DNA of 64,000 nucleotides from Marinobacter nauticus (GCF_003634635.1 NZ_RBJB01000002.1:434001-498000); one strand, 5' to 3'; positions 27,293-37,426 are shown, counted from the stretch's first letter. The notes: a model not told the origin generated them from the sequence alone. A program made the numbers and translations.

Positions 27293-27607
27293 ATGTCTGT
27301 AGCTCAGGTATTTGAAAAACTCGAACAGAACTTCAACGCAGACGCAGCACAGGGCCTGGACCTGGTATTCCAGTTCGACATCGAAGACGACAAGACTTAC
27401 CACCTCGTGATCAATGACGGCACCTGCAAGCTGCACGAAGGCGCACACGACGATCCTTCTGTTACCCTGATCATGAACTCTGAAACCCTGCAGGGTATTG
27501 TCTCTGGCGAGACTGACGGCATGCAGGCGTTCATGGCTGGTCAGCTGCGCGCCGAAGGCGACATGATGCTGGCAACCAAGCTGGGTGAACTGTTTAACAT
27601 GGGCTGA
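27293..27607 (+). CDS. SCP2 sterol-binding domain protein
   Basis: A stand-alone SCP2 domain of 104 residues. The family core is visible as VFQFDIEDDKTYHLVINDGTCK, then DPSVTLIMNSETLQGIVSGE and the C-terminal FMAGQLRAEGDMMLATKLGELF. SCP2 proteins bind fatty acyl or other hydrophobic ligands in a tunnel, and the bacterial role is not settled. ATG 27293 is preferred, with AAGGG upstream; an earlier in-frame start would place non-conserved residues first. It is a single-gene unit with its own promoter and a strong terminator. Confidence 0.87.
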   Translation: MSVAQVFEKLEQNFNADAAQGLDLVFQFDIEDDKTYHLVINDGTCKLHEGAHDDPSVTLIMNSETLQGIVSGETDGMQAFMAGQLRAEGDMMLATKLGELFNMG

Positions 27608-27630
27608 GCCCGGTTAAACACCAGCTATAA

Positions 27631-27660
27631 AAAAACCTGCGCGAACCGCAGGTTTTTTTT
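27631..27660. terminator. Bidirectional Rho-independent terminator
   Basis: CCTGCG and CGCAGG around CGAAC, with five A on the left and eight T on the right. It serves the SCP2 gene on the plus strand and can serve fimL on the minus strand. Confidence 0.85.
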
Positions 27661-27693
27661 ATGCCATTCAAAAATTCAGGCCAACCTTGGCAC

Positions 27694-29400
27694 CTACAGA
27701 CCAACGTCGTCCAGCGAACTCTGAGCCAGCTTGAGCAGGTCAATATTCCGATCTTCCCGCCGACCAACGCCTTCAATGTAGTATTCAAGAGAAGTGAGAG
27801 CATCTGCCAGCGCTTCCAGCACTTGTGACGCGGGCGCTTCCCGGGCATCCAGCAAGCGCTCCTGAATAGACGTCGCCACTCTGGCAATGACGTCTGCTGC
27901 AATGGGGTCGTCCACCATTTGCAAGCCACCCCAGATACTGCGCAGCGTCCCCGGCAGGTTGGCCAGATGAAGCTTGTCGTAATCAGATTCGATAAACGCT
28001 GTAATCGCTCGCTTGGCAAGGGTCAACGCACTACGGGCCTCGTCCGCTACTACCCAGATGGCTTCCTGCAGATACACGGATTCGTCCCGGCTCCGGTCTG
28101 CACCAGCAAGGGCATCGGTCTCTGAGGTAATGCCACGGGTCACAATCTGCATGACCGCATCCTCTACCCCCAGCACGGAATCCGCCAGACGATAGAGCTC
28201 CTCCTCCGCCGGCAGGCGGTTTTCCTCTTCCCATTTACGCAGTTTGGCCGCTTCTTCACGGGAAATACTGGCCAGGCGGTTCAGATCGAGCATCACCAGC
28301 GTATTGGCCAGGCGCTCCAGAGTATCGGCAATCGAGGCAAGTTCGGCCAGATCCGGTTCTATTCCGCGCTCGATGATGTCCAGCTTGTCTTTCAGCTGAT
28401 TAAGCTCTTCCTGCAAGGCTTCAGACAGGGATTTGAGCACATCCGTGCCAGGGCCATAGAGGCGCCGGGAATGAGCCTCAAGAAGTGCGTCCGGGAATTC
28501 GGCAGGACCGAGCTGATAAGCAGAGAGTACCCGCGTCACCTCAGGGTTGGCTGAGCCACTGCGGTAAAGCAGATAGACCAGATCTTTGATCAGCGATTCG
28601 GGGGCGTCCTTGGCGGTAGCTACCTTGCCGACATACACCACTTCCCGCGCGTATTTCTCGATTCGCATCAGCAGACGCTTGCGGGCCTTGCTAAAGCCCA
28701 TGGCACGATCCAGCATGGTATCGGAGACCAACGCCAGCAGGCACCACATCTGCCCCATAGGCACTCCCTGACACAGCCGTGCGAGACCACGGGCAGCCCT
28801 GGCAATGAGCTTCTTGCTAACCGCTTCGTTGCGCTCGCGGAGAATGCCGAGCAGTGCCACCTGGAAGGTCAGGCGCATGCGACGGGCCAGGATTTCATAT
28901 TCAGACTCTGCATCATCCATGGGCCTGAGTCCCAGATCGCTGCAAAAGTCCGGGCGCTCCTTGATGTCGATATCAAAGAAGCAGGATTCGGGATAAGGTT
29001 TCTCACGACGGGCTTCACGCAGATCATTGATCACGGGCAGCAGCAGCTCGGGATGATCTTCACGTTGCTGATGGTAGTACTCGACGTAACGGCGGAGAAT
29101 GAACAGCGCGCTGTTAAGTGCTGTCAGCAGTATATTCTTGTCGTCGTTGGCACCAACTGGCACATCATTGGCGAGATTAACCGCCTCCTGGCAAAGCAGG
29201 GTTCCGCCCCGGAGCTCCACCAGAATGAAGATTCCCCGAAGCTGGTTCAGGTAATCAACACAGTTCTGCAGATCTTCCCCGCTCTCGCGGTTTTCCTGAA
29301 AGCGCTCAAGGCTGGATTCTGCCTGCTTGATGGTCTGTTCGATTTCACTTTTGACCAGATCAAACGACTGCGATTTCGTCGCCAGAGACGATTGAACCAT
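27694..29400 (-). CDS. fimL: FimL-like ChpA N-terminal homologue
   Basis: Helical protein of 568 residues, similar to the N-terminal part of the chemosensory kinase ChpA but without the kinase, CheW or receiver domains. It matches FimL of Pseudomonas aeruginosa, a scaffold that links the type IV pilus polar protein FimV to the Chp system and raises cAMP. Hpt-like helical segments appear as QTIKQAESSLERFQEN and LQNCVDYLNQLRGIFILVEL; the histidine needed for phosphotransfer is not apparent there. Gene order towards dnaQ and rnhA also matches P. aeruginosa, as I recall. fimV lies at the right end of the same window. Confidence 0.85.
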   Translation of the reverse strand: MVQSSLATKSQSFDLVKSEIEQTIKQAESSLERFQENRESGEDLQNCVDYLNQLRGIFILVELRGGTLLCQEAVNLANDVPVGANDDKNILLTALNSALFILRRYVEYYHQQREDHPELLLPVINDLREARREKPYPESCFFDIDIKERPDFCSDLGLRPMDDAESEYEILARRMRLTFQVALLGILRERNEAVSKKLIARAARGLARLCQGVPMGQMWCLLALVSDTMLDRAMGFSKARKRLLMRIEKYAREVVYVGKVATAKDAPESLIKDLVYLLYRSGSANPEVTRVLSAYQLGPAEFPDALLEAHSRRLYGPGTDVLKSLSEALQEELNQLKDKLDIIERGIEPDLAELASIADTLERLANTLVMLDLNRLASISREEAAKLRKWEEENRLPAEEELYRLADSVLGVEDAVMQIVTRGITSETDALAGADRSRDESVYLQEAIWVVADEARSALTLAKRAITAFIESDYDKLHLANLPGTLRSIWGGLQMVDDPIAADVIARVATSIQERLLDAREAPASQVLEALADALTSLEYYIEGVGRREDRNIDLLKLAQSSLDDVGL

Positions 29401-29610
29401 AAACGCTTCCTGTTAATTTGCGGAGACTACCGCATCCTGTTCATGAACTGCAGCCTGCATAGGGGCAGGTCCTTCCTGTTCAGCGAGGCAGCCCTTGCCC
29501 ATATCTGAACGGTTCGCAAAAAACTGGCGAACTTATCATTACTTATAACACAAAACTCAAGTAGCTCAAGAAAGCCGGAATGTAACAAATGGTACAGCTG
29601 AACGTGGTTC

Positions 29611-30321
29611 TCATTCTGTTGCCTGCAACCGGGACCACACCGTTTCGCCGGCCTGCTTCTCCATCATCGCCATGAACTCATCATGGGCAGAGGCTTCATC
29701 ACTGGTGGCCCGAACCACCGCCAACGGCGCGCGCTCACCGGAGATCCGGCGAATACCGCCATCGCCACCTTCATCGCCGGAGCCGGCATCCAGGGACAGC
29801 GCGGTCTGACCGCCGGTCATCAACAGATAGACGTCTGCCAGAATCTCGGCGTCCAGCAATGCCCCGTGAAGGTCACGGTTGGAGTTATCCACTCCATAGC
29901 GCTTGCACAGGGCGTCGAGATTGTTTTTCTGGCCCGGGTGCTTTTTCCTGGCAATGGCCAGTGAATCGACAATGCCGCAGTGGTCTGCTGTTTTCCGAAC
30001 CGGTTTCAGGCGGGCGAATTCGGAGTCCATGAAGCCCACGTCGAACGCGGCGTTATGGATGACCAGCTCTGCGCCCTTGATGAACTCAAAGAACTCGTCG
30101 GCAACCTCCGCAAATTTTGGCTTGTCGGCCAGAAATTCATTGGTGATACCGTGAACGGTGATAGCCTCCGCTTCTACCTCCCGCTCAGGGTTAATGTATA
30201 CGTGATAGTTGCGACCGGTCAGCTCGCGCTCGATCACTTCCACGCAACCAATTTCGATAATGCGGTGACCTTCGTTCGGATCAATACCCGTGGTTTCGGT
30301 ATCCAGTACGATCTGTCTCAT
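29611..30321 (-). CDS. dnaQ: DNA polymerase III epsilon subunit (3'-5' exonuclease)
   Basis: Proofreading subunit of 236 residues with the DEDDh exonuclease motifs: VLDTETTGIDP (Exo I), VIHNAAFDVGFMDSEF (Exo II) and LHGALLDAEILADVYLLMTGG (Exo III). The C-terminus, after the exonuclease domain, holds the segment that binds the polymerase alpha subunit. The Pseudomonas-type order dnaQ next to rnhA is kept, 53 bases apart on the same strand. The 210 bases on the far side, up to fimL, hold no gene. Confidence 0.95.
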   Translation of the reverse strand: MRQIVLDTETTGIDPNEGHRIIEIGCVEVIERELTGRNYHVYINPEREVEAEAITVHGITNEFLADKPKFAEVADEFFEFIKGAELVIHNAAFDVGFMDSEFARLKPVRKTADHCGIVDSLAIARKKHPGQKNNLDALCKRYGVDNSNRDLHGALLDAEILADVYLLMTGGQTALSLDAGSGDEGGDGGIRRISGERAPLAVVRATSDEASAHDEFMAMMEKQAGETVWSRLQATE

Positions 30322-30374
30322 GCAACTGCGCTCTCACTCACTGCTCATTAATCGGTTTTCCAGGGGGCCAGGGT

Positions 30375-30818
30375 TCAGGCCCCGTTCAGTTCGCGGACTC
30401 CGCGGTTGGCCAACTCATCCGCCAACTCGTTATCAGGATGCCCTGAATGTCCCTTCACCCAATGCCAGTTAACGGTGTGCCTGGCAGTTTCAGCATCGAG
30501 CTCCTGCCACAGATCCGCATTCTTGACCGGTTTCTTTGCCGAGGTTTTCCAGCCATTGCGCTTCCAGCCGCTCATCCATTCGGTAATGCCCTTGCGCACG
30601 TATTGTGAGTCCGTATACAACTCCACCTGGCAAGCGCGCTTGAGCTCCCTCAAGCCTCGAATGGCCGCCATCAGTTCCATCCGGTTATTCGTGGTCTGCA
30701 GCTCGCCACCGTGCATGGTCTTGCACGCATCGCCATAGCGCAATACGACACCCCACCCCCCGGGCCCAGGGTTACCTTTACAGGCTCCGTCGGTATACAT
30801 CACTACCTTACCAGCCAT
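30375..30818 (-). CDS. rnhA: Ribonuclease HI
   Basis: RNase HI of 147 residues, which cuts the RNA strand of RNA-DNA hybrids. The four catalytic acidic residues are in [43 protein letters not shown] and [14 protein letters not shown]. The basic handle [16 protein letters not shown] is present. Its start codon shares one base with the stop codon of the methyltransferase gene (TAATG), so the two are translationally coupled. Confidence 0.96.
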   Translation of the reverse strand: MAGKVVMYTDGACKGNPGPGGWGVVLRYGDACKTMHGGELQTTNNRMELMAAIRGLRELKRACQVELYTDSQYVRKGITEWMSGWKRNGWKTSAKKPVKNADLWQELDAETARHTVNWHWVKGHSGHPDNELADELANRGVRELNGA

Positions 30819-31627
30819 TACTGCTCCTGTTCTGTTCTCCGCCTGTCCACCCTGCCTGAGCTATGGCTGGCACAGCCACTGGATACCCCCACGGTTCCGG
30901 GCAAAGATATTACCTTGCCCTTGCGCCAGGATGCCCTGGTCCGGATCCGGGCGTATTCGCGTTTGCGCGCAAGGATACAGTAATAGGCGCCCGTGGGCAG
31001 TAAATGAGGGCGGCTACTGGCGGCCAAACGCTGGCGTCTTCCGGATGCCCCGTGTTTTCGCTGCAGCGGAAGGGTACAGAAATAGGTGCCACTGTTTTCC
31101 AGCTCGAACCCCAGCAACCTGAGCCAGTCCTCCATTCGTGATCGCATCAGGAACCGACCACCCCAGGGGCCAAACCGATGGCGGGAAACCAGTCTTCGTA
31201 CGCCCCAGAGACTGAGGGGGTTGAACCCAACCAGAGCGATGCGCCCCTCACCTCGCAATACGCGGGCGGACTCGCGAAGCACCTGGTGCGGATCCGGGGA
31301 AAAGTCGGCCGTATGATGAAGGATCACAAGATCCATGGAATCACCGGGAAACGGCAACTCGTCTGCATCACAAACCGCCACGCCCTCCGGCATATGGGCA
31401 TGCCAGGCCGGGCAGGTAATAATCTTCTGGGCAAAATCGGTACCACTCGCCAAAGGCAATCGGTGACTCAGGCCAACCTGAAGTTGTCTTGCCCCGGTAA
31501 GGCCTTGCAGCTCCTTATCAAGTACTGCTCTCTGGCTGGCCAGCAGGGAGCGGCCAAGGGGGGTCTGCACCCAACGTTCAAAACTCTCATGTCGTGCTGA
31601 ATAGTCAATCACGCCGCTGGTTGTCAC
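30818..31627 (-). CDS. Class I SAM-dependent methyltransferase
   Basis: Methyltransferase-like protein of 269 residues. The post-I motif region reads [23 protein letters not shown], followed by [30 protein letters not shown], which is the Methyltransf_11 pattern. The SAM-binding glycine loop is degenerate ([14 protein letters not shown]). Similar proteins lie next to rnhA and gloB in Pseudomonas, with no established substrate. I chose GTG 31627 because GGGGAG lies five bases upstream; longer readings would run under the start of gloB on the other strand. The last 50 residues are basic and poorly conserved in appearance. Confidence 0.82.
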   Translation of the reverse strand: MTTSGVIDYSARHESFERWVQTPLGRSLLASQRAVLDKELQGLTGARQLQVGLSHRLPLASGTDFAQKIITCPAWHAHMPEGVAVCDADELPFPGDSMDLVILHHTADFSPDPHQVLRESARVLRGEGRIALVGFNPLSLWGVRRLVSRHRFGPWGGRFLMRSRMEDWLRLLGFELENSGTYFCTLPLQRKHGASGRRQRLAASSRPHLLPTGAYYCILARKREYARIRTRASWRKGKVISLPGTVGVSSGCASHSSGRVDRRRTEQEQ

Positions 31628-31740
31628 GCTGGCTCCCCTACCCGGTCCACTAAAGGCTTGATTGCTCGAGCAACCTGCCGCTCCTTGGGCTGTACTCGCT
31701 GTTGCATTATCATAACAGGCACATTCATTGAACACATGGG

Positions 31741-32541
31741 GTGGCCACCTTGCGCATTCATCCGGTTCCGGCATTCTCAGACAACTATATCTGGTGCCTT
31801 ACCAACCTTGAGTCCGGCAAGACCCTGATAGTCGATCCCGGCCAGGCAAAGCCGGTGCTGGATTATCTCAGTGACAGCGGTTTCTCAGCAGACACTATCC
31901 TGATCACCCATCACCACCCGGATCACACCGGCGGTGTGAAAGAGCTTCAGCAACAGTATCCGGACATCCGTATTGTTGGCCCGACTGATTCGCCCTTCAA
32001 GGGTGCCACAAACACGGTCCATGCCGGCGATGAAGTCGTCTGGGAAGGCATCACGTTCAATGTCCTGGCAGTTCCCGGCCATACACTGGATCATATTGCC
32101 TATTACAGCGACACCCAGGTAAATGACAAACCCGTCCTGTTCTGCGGCGACACACTGTTTGTCTGCGGCTGCGGACGACTGTTCGAAGGCACACCGGAGC
32201 AGATGCACACCTCGCTCCAGACCCTGCGGGACCTTCCGGATGACACTGCAGTATACTGTGCTCATGAATACACCTTGGCAAACCTTCGCTTCGCCCGTCA
32301 CTGGCTACCCGAAGATAAGGCGTTGGCCGAGTTTGAGAACGCCTGCAAAGACCTTCGGGAACGGGGTAAGCCCACCGTGCCGACCACGATTGGCCAGGAG
32401 AAACAGCTGAATCCATTCCTTCGGTGGGATGATGCCATGGTCATAGAGGCCGCCGAGAACTACAGCACCACACACCGCCTTGCCACCGGCTCGGATTGTG
32501 CGGTTTTTGCAGCCGTGCGGCACGGCAAAGACAACTTCTGA
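31741..32541 (+). CDS. gloB: Hydroxyacylglutathione hydrolase (glyoxalase II)
   Basis: Binuclear metal hydrolase of 266 residues, which releases lactate from S-lactoylglutathione in methylglyoxal detoxification. The metallo-beta-lactamase motif [10 protein letters not shown] is intact, followed by [27 protein letters not shown] and [11 protein letters not shown] with the remaining metal ligands. The C-terminal glutathione-binding helical domain begins near [15 protein letters not shown] 31741 is the longest start and TTG 31750 is an alternative with GGGGTG upstream; both fit the family beginning [14 protein letters not shown]. It is divergent from the methyltransferase. Confidence 0.93.
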   Translation: MATLRIHPVPAFSDNYIWCLTNLESGKTLIVDPGQAKPVLDYLSDSGFSADTILITHHHPDHTGGVKELQQQYPDIRIVGPTDSPFKGATNTVHAGDEVVWEGITFNVLAVPGHTLDHIAYYSDTQVNDKPVLFCGDTLFVCGCGRLFEGTPEQMHTSLQTLRDLPDDTAVYCAHEYTLANLRFARHWLPEDKALAEFENACKDLRERGKPTVPTTIGQEKQLNPFLRWDDAMVIEAAENYSTTHRLATGSDCAVFAAVRHGKDNF

Positions 32542-32546
32542 GCGTG

Positions 32547-32607
32547 CGGGCGGTCACTGCTTAACAATTTATCTCACAGCCGTAACATGGCTCAGCTTGA
32601 CCGCCCG
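32547..32607. repeat. Inverted repeat between gloB and mltD
   Basis: Exact 10-base arms CGGGCGGTCA and TGACCGCCCG around a 41-base middle that contains a smaller AGCC/GGCT dyad. The right arm overlaps the -35 hexamer of the mltD promoter, so it may be regulatory or a rho-independent-like structure for gloB. Confidence 0.45.
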
Positions 32608-32626
32608 GAAAGCGCTCCCATAGAAT
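32597..32626 (+). promoter_or_regulatory. Sigma-70 promoter of mltD
   Basis: TTGACC (32597-32602), an 18-base spacer and TAGAAT (32621-32626). A start near 32633 would leave a leader of about 80 bases before the mltD ATG. Confidence 0.55.
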
Positions 32627-32710
32627 TTCGAGCAATTATCGAACGTAACCTGTTAAATATGCCGGCTATTTTTACAGATACCCGCCGGCTCCACCCGGAA
32701 CCCTGTGTTT

Positions 32711-34453
32711 ATGCCGGTAAAACGACTGCCCTTCATTCTTCTCGCGTCAACCCTTTTCAGCGGCTGCAGTACCAGTCAGATCGTCGAAAACTGGCATACA
32801 CCTTCGGCCTGGTTCGGGACCGAGGAAAAGAATCAGCAAAAAGACCCCCTGGACTCACAGCAAGTGGTTGTTGCCAAGGGCGATGAGGACCTCAAGGCTG
32901 ACGTCGCTGCCGGCAATGGAGAGGACAGTGCCAGCGGGGCACCATTAGATGACGCCATCTCCCCGGAGCTTCAGGCCAAGGCCCAGCAAGCTCGGGAAAA
33001 ACTGGACAATCCCGCCCGGCAATCTGACGCATCCACCAGAACAGACGATCTGTGGTCACGACTTCGCGACGGTTTCACCATGGACCACTCCGTCGACAAT
33101 GCCAGGGTACAGGCTCAATTGGACTGGTACGTGCGCCACCCCCGTTACATCGATCGCGTGGTGGAAAGAGGCTCCCGGTACCTGCATTACATTATCAATG
33201 AAACCGAAAAACGCGGCCTGCCCAGCGAACTGGCTCTGTTGCCAGTGGTAGAAAGCGCCTTTGATCCTTTTGCCTACTCCCACGGTCGCGCTGCCGGGCT
33301 TTGGCAGTTCATCCCGTCTACCGGCAAATACTTCGGGCTGACCCAAAGCTGGTGGCATGATGACCGACGGGACGTGATTGCGGCTACCGATGCTGCCCTG
33401 ACTTACCTGGAGCGCCTGGCCAACCGGTTCGATGGCGATTACACCCTGGCCCTGGCCGCTTATAATTCCGGGGGCGGGACCGTATCCAGCGCCATGCGTC
33501 GTAACCGCAACGCCGGAAAATCCACAGATTACTGGTCTCTGACATTACCGACGGAGACCCGCCACTATGTGCCCAAACTGATTGCCCTGGCAAAAATTTT
33601 CGACGATCCGAAAGCCTACGGTATCGACCTGCCACCATTAAAAGACGAACCGTATTTCGAAGTGGTGGATACCGGCTCCCAGCTGGATCTGGCCCAGGCC
33701 GCAGAATTAGCTGGCGTGGATATTGATGAAATCTATCTGCTGAACCCGTCCTACAATCGCTGGGCAACCAATCCGGATGGCCCCCATCGCTTGCTGGTAC
33801 CCAAGCAACAGGCCGAGGCATTCCAAACCGCACTGTCAGAGTTCCCAAGCGAACAGCGTGTATCCTGGCAGAACTATAAAGTCCGCAAGGGTGACAGCCT
33901 GAACACCATTGCCCGCAAGTTCGCCACTACCCCATCGGTCATTCAACAGGTCAACAAACTCAACAGTGACCTGATCCGGATTGGCCAGCAACTGCTGATT
34001 CCGTCTTCCACCAAGGGCTCCGACGCCTATGCGCTAAGCCAGGCCCAGCGACTGGAGCGGACACAGGATCGCAAGCGCAGCGGCAACAAGGTACGGTACA
34101 CCGTGCGCCGGGGCGATACCTTCTGGGATATCGCCAGGGAGCACCGGGTTTCGGTTCGGGAAGTGGCTGCCTGGAATGGCATGGCACCGGGAGACCCCCT
34201 GATTCCAGGCAAGGAACTGGTCATCTGGTCGAAAACTTCAAAGCCGACCATGGTAGCTTCGAATACCCGTGGCAAGGCCATGGTGCGCAAGGTGGGATAC
34301 CGGGTTCGCAGCGGCGACTCCCTGTCCGCCATCGCCAGCCGGTTTTCGGTGAATGTGCGTGACATCGCATCATGGAACGATCTTAATACGGACCGTTATC
34401 TCCAACCCGGCCAAAGTCTGGTACTCTACGTGGACATAAGAAACAGTCCGTAA
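32711..34453 (+). CDS. mltD: Membrane-bound lytic transglycosylase D
   Basis: Outer-membrane lipoprotein of 580 residues that cleaves peptidoglycan glycan strands to 1,6-anhydro products. The signal peptide ends in the lipobox LFSGC (Cys about residue 19). The SLT domain (about 130-330) carries the catalytic glutamate in LLPVVESAFDPFAYS, followed by GLWQFIPSTGKYFGL and ALAAYNSGGG. Three LysM repeats follow at about 390-435 (YKVRKGDSLNTIARKF), 465-510 (YTVRRGDTFWDIAREH) and 530-575 (YRVRSGDSLSAIASRF), which bind peptidoglycan. ATG 32711 is preferred over GTG 32705. yejA starts 12 bases after the stop. Confidence 0.95.
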   Translation: MPVKRLPFILLASTLFSGCSTSQIVENWHTPSAWFGTEEKNQQKDPLDSQQVVVAKGDEDLKADVAAGNGEDSASGAPLDDAISPELQAKAQQAREKLDNPARQSDASTRTDDLWSRLRDGFTMDHSVDNARVQAQLDWYVRHPRYIDRVVERGSRYLHYIINETEKRGLPSELALLPVVESAFDPFAYSHGRAAGLWQFIPSTGKYFGLTQSWWHDDRRDVIAATDAALTYLERLANRFDGDYTLALAAYNSGGGTVSSAMRRNRNAGKSTDYWSLTLPTETRHYVPKLIALAKIFDDPKAYGIDLPPLKDEPYFEVVDTGSQLDLAQAAELAGVDIDEIYLLNPSYNRWATNPDGPHRLLVPKQQAEAFQTALSEFPSEQRVSWQNYKVRKGDSLNTIARKFATTPSVIQQVNKLNSDLIRIGQQLLIPSSTKGSDAYALSQAQRLERTQDRKRSGNKVRYTVRRGDTFWDIAREHRVSVREVAAWNGMAPGDPLIPGKELVIWSKTSKPTMVASNTRGKAMVRKVGYRVRSGDSLSAIASRFSVNVRDIASWNDLNTDRYLQPGQSLVLYVDIRNSP

Positions 34454-34465
34454 CGTGCGAGAACC

Positions 34466-36295
34466 ATGACAAAAAAACCAGAAGCACCCTTGCTGACCAG
34501 AATTACCGCGACGCTGGCTCTGGCAGCGTCTGCCTGTTTCGCCTCAGCCGATGAAGGCGTCACCGAAAACCCCACTCCTGTGCATGGCATCGCCATGCAC
34601 GGTGAACTGAAGTACCCTGCGGATTTCAGTCACTTCGACTACGTCAACCCGGAGGCCCCGAAAGGCGGCGAACTGAAGTTATCCGTGGTTGCCAACGGCT
34701 TCGATAGTTTTAACCCCTTTGTCATCCGGGGTATCTCTGCGGCGGGTATTAACGCCTACGTGTACGATACCCTTCTGGAGTCTTCTGCCGACGAGCCGTT
34801 TTCCGAATATGGGCTGATTGCCGAATCCGTTGAAGTGCCGGAAGACCGCAGCTTTGTCATCTTCAATCTGAATAAAGAGGCCCGCTTCCAGGACGGTGAA
34901 CCAATCACCGCTGAAGACGTGGAGTTTTCCTACCGGATTCTGACCACCGAAGGCCACCCGTTTTACCGCAACTACTACGCGGATGTAGACAAGGTCACCA
35001 TTGAAAACAGTCACCGGGTCCGCTTTGACTTTGCCCAAACCAACAATCAGGAACTGCCCCTGATTCTTGGCCAGATGCCCGTCCTGCCAGAACATTTCTG
35101 GCAGGATCGAGAGTTTGAAAGCAGCGGCCTGACCATCCCGGTGGGCAGTGGCCCTTACCGGATTGCCTCTTTTGACGCAGGCCGCTCCATTACCTATCAG
35201 AGGGTTGACGACTACTGGGCAAAAGATTTGGATGTACGTAAAGGCCGTTTTAACTTCGACACCATTTCCTATGAATACTACAACGACGACACCGTCGCCC
35301 TGGAGGCTTTCAAAGCCGGTAATTTCCATTTCCGCCAGGAAACCTCCGCCAAGAACTGGGCCACTGCCTATACCGGTCGTCAGTTCGAGAGCGGCGATAT
35401 TGAGAAAGAAGCCATTGAGCACCACCGCCCCACCGGCATGCAGGGCTTTATCTTCAATACCCGCAAGCCGGTGTTTCAGGATCCTCTGGTTCGGGAGGCG
35501 CTGACCTACGGTTTTGATTTCCAGTGGGCCAACCAGAACCTGTTCTTTGGCCAGTACACTCGCACCAGCAGTTATTTTGAGAACAGCGATCTTGCCTCGT
35601 CGGGCTTGCCTGAAGGGCGAGAGCTTGAAATTCTTGAAGCCTATCAAGATCAACTAAGCCCCGACGTTTTCACAGAGGCCTATGTCCCACCGGATACCGG
35701 AAACGGCGTCAGCCTGCGGGACAATCTGCGTACCGCACTGAAACTCCTGACGGAAGCCGGGTATCAGATCAAGAATGGCAAAATGGTCCATCAGGAGACC
35801 GGCAAACCACTGGCATTCGAGATCCTTCTGTTCCAGAAAAGCTTTGAACGAGTGGTTCTGCCCTTCAAACAGAATCTTGGAAAGTTAGGTATCGACGTCT
35901 CGGTGCGCCTGGTCGACAGCAACCAGTATGTTCAGCGGGTTCGGAGTTTTGATTTCGACATGATCACCCAGGTGCTGCCTCAATCTGATTCTCCGGGTAA
36001 CGAACAACGGGACTACTGGCACTCGAGTAATGCCGATGTAACCGGCTCCCGCAATTTCATGGGCGTTAGCGATCCCGTCATCGATGAACTGGTCAACATG
36101 GTCATTCAGGCGCCGGACCGGGAAGAGCTTGTACACCGGGTGCACGCGCTGGATCGTGTACTGCTGAATGGCCATTACGTGATCCCGCACTGGCATTTGC
36201 GCAAGGATCGGGTGGCCTACTGGAACCATCTGAAACGCCCGGCCAACACGCCCAAGAACGGCATCGACCTTAACAACTGGTGGACTGAACGCTGA
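34466..36295 (+). CDS. yejA: ABC transporter periplasmic substrate-binding protein YejA
   Basis: Family 5 solute-binding protein of 609 residues with a signal peptide (TLALAASACFASA, cleaved near residue 28). The mature protein begins with the YejA-like GIAMHGELKYPADFSHFDYVNPEAPKGG and continues with the oligopeptide-binding fold, including YDTLLESSADEPFSEYGLIAESVE. YejABEF imports oligopeptides and the antibiotic microcin C in Escherichia coli. Four further genes on the same strand encode the permeases, the ATPase and then fabI. Spacing to yejB is 43 bases. Confidence 0.92.
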   Translation: MTKKPEAPLLTRITATLALAASACFASADEGVTENPTPVHGIAMHGELKYPADFSHFDYVNPEAPKGGELKLSVVANGFDSFNPFVIRGISAAGINAYVYDTLLESSADEPFSEYGLIAESVEVPEDRSFVIFNLNKEARFQDGEPITAEDVEFSYRILTTEGHPFYRNYYADVDKVTIENSHRVRFDFAQTNNQELPLILGQMPVLPEHFWQDREFESSGLTIPVGSGPYRIASFDAGRSITYQRVDDYWAKDLDVRKGRFNFDTISYEYYNDDTVALEAFKAGNFHFRQETSAKNWATAYTGRQFESGDIEKEAIEHHRPTGMQGFIFNTRKPVFQDPLVREALTYGFDFQWANQNLFFGQYTRTSSYFENSDLASSGLPEGRELEILEAYQDQLSPDVFTEAYVPPDTGNGVSLRDNLRTALKLLTEAGYQIKNGKMVHQETGKPLAFEILLFQKSFERVVLPFKQNLGKLGIDVSVRLVDSNQYVQRVRSFDFDMITQVLPQSDSPGNEQRDYWHSSNADVTGSRNFMGVSDPVIDELVNMVIQAPDREELVHRVHALDRVLLNGHYVIPHWHLRKDRVAYWNHLKRPANTPKNGIDLNNWWTER

Positions 36296-36338
36296 TACCG
36301 TTCGCTATCACGACGCTGTAGTAAGGACTGCTCCCTGA

Positions 36339-37424
36339 ATGGGCATTTACATACTCCGCCGCCTCGCCCTGATCACCCCCACCCTGGTGGGGATCATGCT
36401 GTTGAATTTTGTCATTGTTCAGGCCGCTCCCGGTGGCCCCATTGAACAGATTCTCGCGGAGATGGAAGGCCACGGCAGCAGCGCTCTGGCGCGCGCCGGT
36501 GGTGGCGATGTCGGCAGTGAAGTGGCAAGCAGTTCCGGAGACAGCCGGGCCTCCCGGGGCCTGCCGCCCGAACTTCTGGAAGAACTTGAGGCCATGTACG
36601 GCTTTGACAAGCCTGCGCACGAACGCTTTTTCAAAATGCTGGGCGATTACGCCACCTTCGATTTCGGCGATTCCTTTTTCCGGGACAGAAGCGTCGTCGA
36701 ACTGATTCTCGACAAGATGCCGGTCTCCATTTCACTCGGCCTCTGGTCCACGCTGATTATCTACCTCGTGTCCATTCCACTGGGCGTCCGTAAGGCGGTC
36801 ACAGATGGCTCCCGGTTCGATGTCTGGACCAGTTCTGCGATCGTGGTCGGCTACGCCATTCCCGGATTCCTGTTTGCCATCCTGCTGATCGTATTGTTTG
36901 CCGGCGGTAGCTATTTCGATCTGTTCCCGCTCCGGGGCCTGACCTCGCCGGATTTTGACCAGATGACCTGGTACCAGAAGGTTGCTGATTATTTCTGGCA
37001 TCTCGCCCTGCCCGTGACCGCAAACGTGATCGGCGGGTTCGCTACCCTCACGCTGCTGACCAAGAACTCGTTTCTGGACGAAATCAGCAAGCAGTATGTG
37101 GTCACCGCCAGAGCCAAGGGCCTGGAAGAAAAGCAGGTGCTTTATGGCCATGTGTTCCGCAATGCCATGCTGATTGTCATTGCCAGTATGCCCGGCGTTC
37201 TGGTGGCGCTGTTCTTTACCGGCTCGTTGTTGATTGAGGTAATCTTCTCGCTGGACGGCCTCGGCCTGCTTGGTTTTGAAGCTGCCCTCAACCGGGATTA
37301 TCCGGTCATTTTCGGCACTCTCTACATCCTGACGCTGATGGGGCTGGTCATGAAGCTGATCAGCGATCTCACTTATGTCGCTGTTGATCCGCGCATCGAT
37401 TTCGAAAGCCGGGAGGGTGCGTAA
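36339..37424 (+). CDS. yejB: ABC transporter permease YejB
   Basis: Inner-membrane permease of 361 residues with six helices. The N-terminal anchor [24 protein letters not shown] is typical of DppB-like permeases, and the ATPase-contact EAA loop is visible as [23 protein letters not shown], followed by [21 protein letters not shown] Gly/Ser-rich periplasmic insert near residues 45-75 ([19 protein letters not shown]) is longer than usual for this family. yejE begins two bases after the stop. Confidence 0.93.
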   Translation: MGIYILRRLALITPTLVGIMLLNFVIVQAAPGGPIEQILAEMEGHGSSALARAGGGDVGSEVASSSGDSRASRGLPPELLEELEAMYGFDKPAHERFFKMLGDYATFDFGDSFFRDRSVVELILDKMPVSISLGLWSTLIIYLVSIPLGVRKAVTDGSRFDVWTSSAIVVGYAIPGFLFAILLIVLFAGGSYFDLFPLRGLTSPDFDQMTWYQKVADYFWHLALPVTANVIGGFATLTLLTKNSFLDEISKQYVVTARAKGLEEKQVLYGHVFRNAMLIVIASMPGVLVALFFTGSLLIEVIFSLDGLGLLGFEAALNRDYPVIFGTLYILTLMGLVMKLISDLTYVAVDPRIDFESREGA

Positions 37425-37426
37425 TC

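Noticed and set aside
34679..35653. Minus-strand frame of 324 codons opposite yejA
   Set aside because: A shadow of a clearly coding solute-binding protein.
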